A stretch of 64,000 bases of DNA from Promerops cafer (taxonomy: Eukaryota; Chordata; Aves; Passeriformes; Nectariniidae): contig VZSE01013530.1 of the NCBI GenBank assembly GCA_013398275.1, forward strand, positions 2,788,048-2,852,047. Reading direction: 5' to 3'. Of the stretch, positions 62,182 to 64,000 are shown in pieces. The number at the start of each line of letters is the position of its first letter. Position 1 is the stretch's first letter. The position numbers and the translations under genes were made by a program. The notes below the pieces were generated by a model, which had not been told where the DNA came from, searched no databases, and saw nothing but the letters and a program-made list of their open reading frames with translations.

Positions 62182-62639
62182 CAAATACAGCATGAGAAAA
62201 TACCTGCCAGGAGACCACAGGCAGGTAGTGGAGCTAAAAGGAAGGGTTATGTACATACCAGGGTCACACAAACCCATCAGTAGAGGGAAGATGTTTCCTT
62301 TTTTTGGCCACATTAAAGTTCCCTTTGCTTCTCAGAGCATTGCTGCAGGTACCCCAGATTCCTGTTTTCCCATAATAACTTCCACTTCCTATTCAGCTGC
62401 TGCTCCTGATGCTTCACTCCCTCCCCCTTTTCCTTTCTCCATTTTTCACAGACCTTACACTCCAGAGCAATTTTAGCAAAGCCTGACTTGCAGCCTTTGT
62501 CTGTGCAAAGGTAAGAAAGCCTCGGTGACAGCAGCAGTGTCTTTGAGAGGATCTGTAGCAAGAGGTATCTGTTCATATCCACTAGTCCTGCTGCTAAAGC
62601 TCTGCGTCCTCCTTTGGAAAGGTAATCCTGTACTGTAAG

Positions 62640-62935
62640 GGCTCAACAAATGAGAACACCAAGGGACTTCCCTCATTTATAATACCTGCAAATGACTTGA
62701 ATGAAAATGCCTCCACAACTATCAAAGTTTGTGGAGGGCACCAAATTGGAGAGGGAACAAATAATGAGGAACAAGGGATTTCAATCCACTGGTTGCCAGG
62801 GCTGGTGAATGGAAAATGTAGTTTAATGTACAGAAACATAAAATAATAAGTCTGGGGCCAGCAAACCAGACAGAAGGATATTGCACTGAATGGTGATGCA
62901 TCATATTGACCAGTGAAGGGATTTAAAGGTCAGTG
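62640..62935 (+). mobile_element. Degenerate CR1-like fragment (more internal region)
   Basis: Words such as 'aatgacttgaatga', 'tatcaaagtttgtggagggc' and 'accaaattggagaggga' resemble the CR1 region upstream of the 3'UTR ('aatgacttggatga', 'caagtttgctgatgacac', 'caaactgggaggag'). Many substitutions and indels make this an old copy. The boundaries are approximate. Confidence 0.4.
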
Positions 62936-63882
62936 CAGAAAAATCCTTGAAGCCTTAAACTTGGCATACAGCTAAAATGAAAATAACTCCAAGAAAGCAG
63001 CACAGCAGTGGAGGCAAAGGGAAGGGACTTCCAACGCAGTCTGTGCAGCAAAATAGCAGCAGGGCTTTGCTCTAAGTGGCATGATACCACGTCCCAAGGG
63101 GTGTAACACCTAGGCATTCGAGTCCCCCATTCCCCACATAGCCCAGCTCCTGTCTCAGCACAGGATGCCATTCCAACACCTGCCCTCCCACAGACACAGA
63201 GGAAAAGGCAGCCCAAGGTGTTCCCTTCTCACTAGTAAAGCACAGGGGATGCTGCTGAAGTTCACCCCAAGGCTTACTGATGCTTGTCAGCGGGAATGCA
63301 GGATCCCAAACCCCCTAGCCCATTTGCTCTTCTGCTTGATCTTTGCTTTTGGCACTGACAAGCAAGAAAAGCCAAAGCAGCAGAGCCCAGGGCCCCTTTA
63401 CCTGTCTGAGAACAGAGCAGCTGCCTGAATCCTTCAGCTACCTGGCACTGGAAGGTGTGTCTGTGTCCATGTGAACATATGGATACACCTGCGTGACCTG
63501 GCAGAGAGGCACTGCAATGGTGAGAGTGGGAGAAGAGATGCAAAACTGAAAAGGCAATTCATTCCCTTCCCCGTGTCCCTAATGAAGCCTCATTTAGTCA
63601 TTTTCCTTCTCCTTGCTCAGCCAGAGTACTTCATGCCTCTTCCCTCACAGCTTTCCTGCAAAAACATCAACTGAAAGAAATTTTGAACCCTGCTCTCCTC
63701 CCAGCTGGTTGCCTGTCTGAACCAACACCTTCCCCCATTCCTTCTTCTGTCACTGTAAATACAAAGAAACAACCTTCAAGCTTTGCTGAGCTGGATGACG
63801 CTGAGCTGCAGGTAAAGGGCTCCATAAGATCATTAACAGTATCCGTGGAGTATCCTGAACCCCGTGAGGGATCACCTGGGGC
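62936..63882. other. Intergenic sequence, no gene seen
   Basis: Short chance open frames on both strands. No gene or repeat recognised before the terminal microsatellite. Confidence 0.5.
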
Positions 63883-64000
63883 AGACACACAGACACAGAC
63901 ACACAGACACAGACACAGACACAGACACTGACACACAGACACACACAGACACACAGAGACATGCACACACACACACACAGACACAGACACACACACACAG
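63883..64000. repeat. (ACACAG)n/(CA)n microsatellite, runs off the window
   Basis: AGACACACAGACACAGACAC and variants continue to the window edge with ACACACACACAC interruptions, at least 118 bp. Open frames reported through it (Cys/Val or His/Arg-rich) are artefacts of the repeat. Confidence 0.97.

Noticed and set aside
61891..62476. Frames with poly-Lys or poly-Phe through 62129-62181
   Set aside because: They are translations of the poly-T/poly-A homopolymer and its N gap.
63667..63998. Cys/Val-rich and His/Arg-rich frames at the right edge
   Set aside because: They translate the ACACAG/CA microsatellite and are not genes.

Overview
The window is vertebrate genomic DNA, almost certainly from a bird. 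Two things show this. The left edge carries the last coding exon of macroH2A1 (MACROH2A1/H2AFY). The only interspersed repeats I can recognise are CR1 LINE fragments with the avian-type 3' end (short ATTCTRTG-type tail, 'ccatgggcaggga' and 'ttggaagggacc' blocks). I saw no Alu, B1/B2 or L1.

Layout. Positions 1-2577 are the 3' part of the final MACROH2A1 intron. Positions 2578-2743 are its last coding exon (+ strand), ending in TAA, followed by a 3'UTR of about 0.6 kb with two candidate poly(A) signals. From about 3.3 kb to 64 kb the sequence is intergenic in character: stops are dense in all frames and no other gene family is recognisable. CR1 fragments lie at 6.3, 7.9, 10.7, 11.7, 27.9, 29.2, 30.6, 45.1, 53.9 and (degenerate) 62.6 kb. 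The five on the left are all in minus orientation and the five on the right all in plus.

The strongest unexplained item is a set of four phase-compatible candidate exons on the minus strand between 8436 and 6599. They run from an ATG to a stop, and I do not recognise the protein. An isolated dense CpG island lies at about 33.43-33.65 kb and a second GC-rich block with a good splice donor at about 22.6-23.1 kb. Either could be the start of an unannotated transcript. Several AT-rich, repeat-free patches with homeodomain, GATA or RFX-like words are listed as possible conserved non-coding elements.

Context. In mammals the DNA 3' of macroH2A1 is the long gene-poor interval leading to PITX1, which contains hindlimb enhancers. 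If synteny holds here, most of the window is regulatory desert of that locus. That is inference from gene order knowledge, not something the sequence proves. Two short N runs (36279-36285 and 62145-62147) sit inside homopolymers and mark assembly uncertainty.
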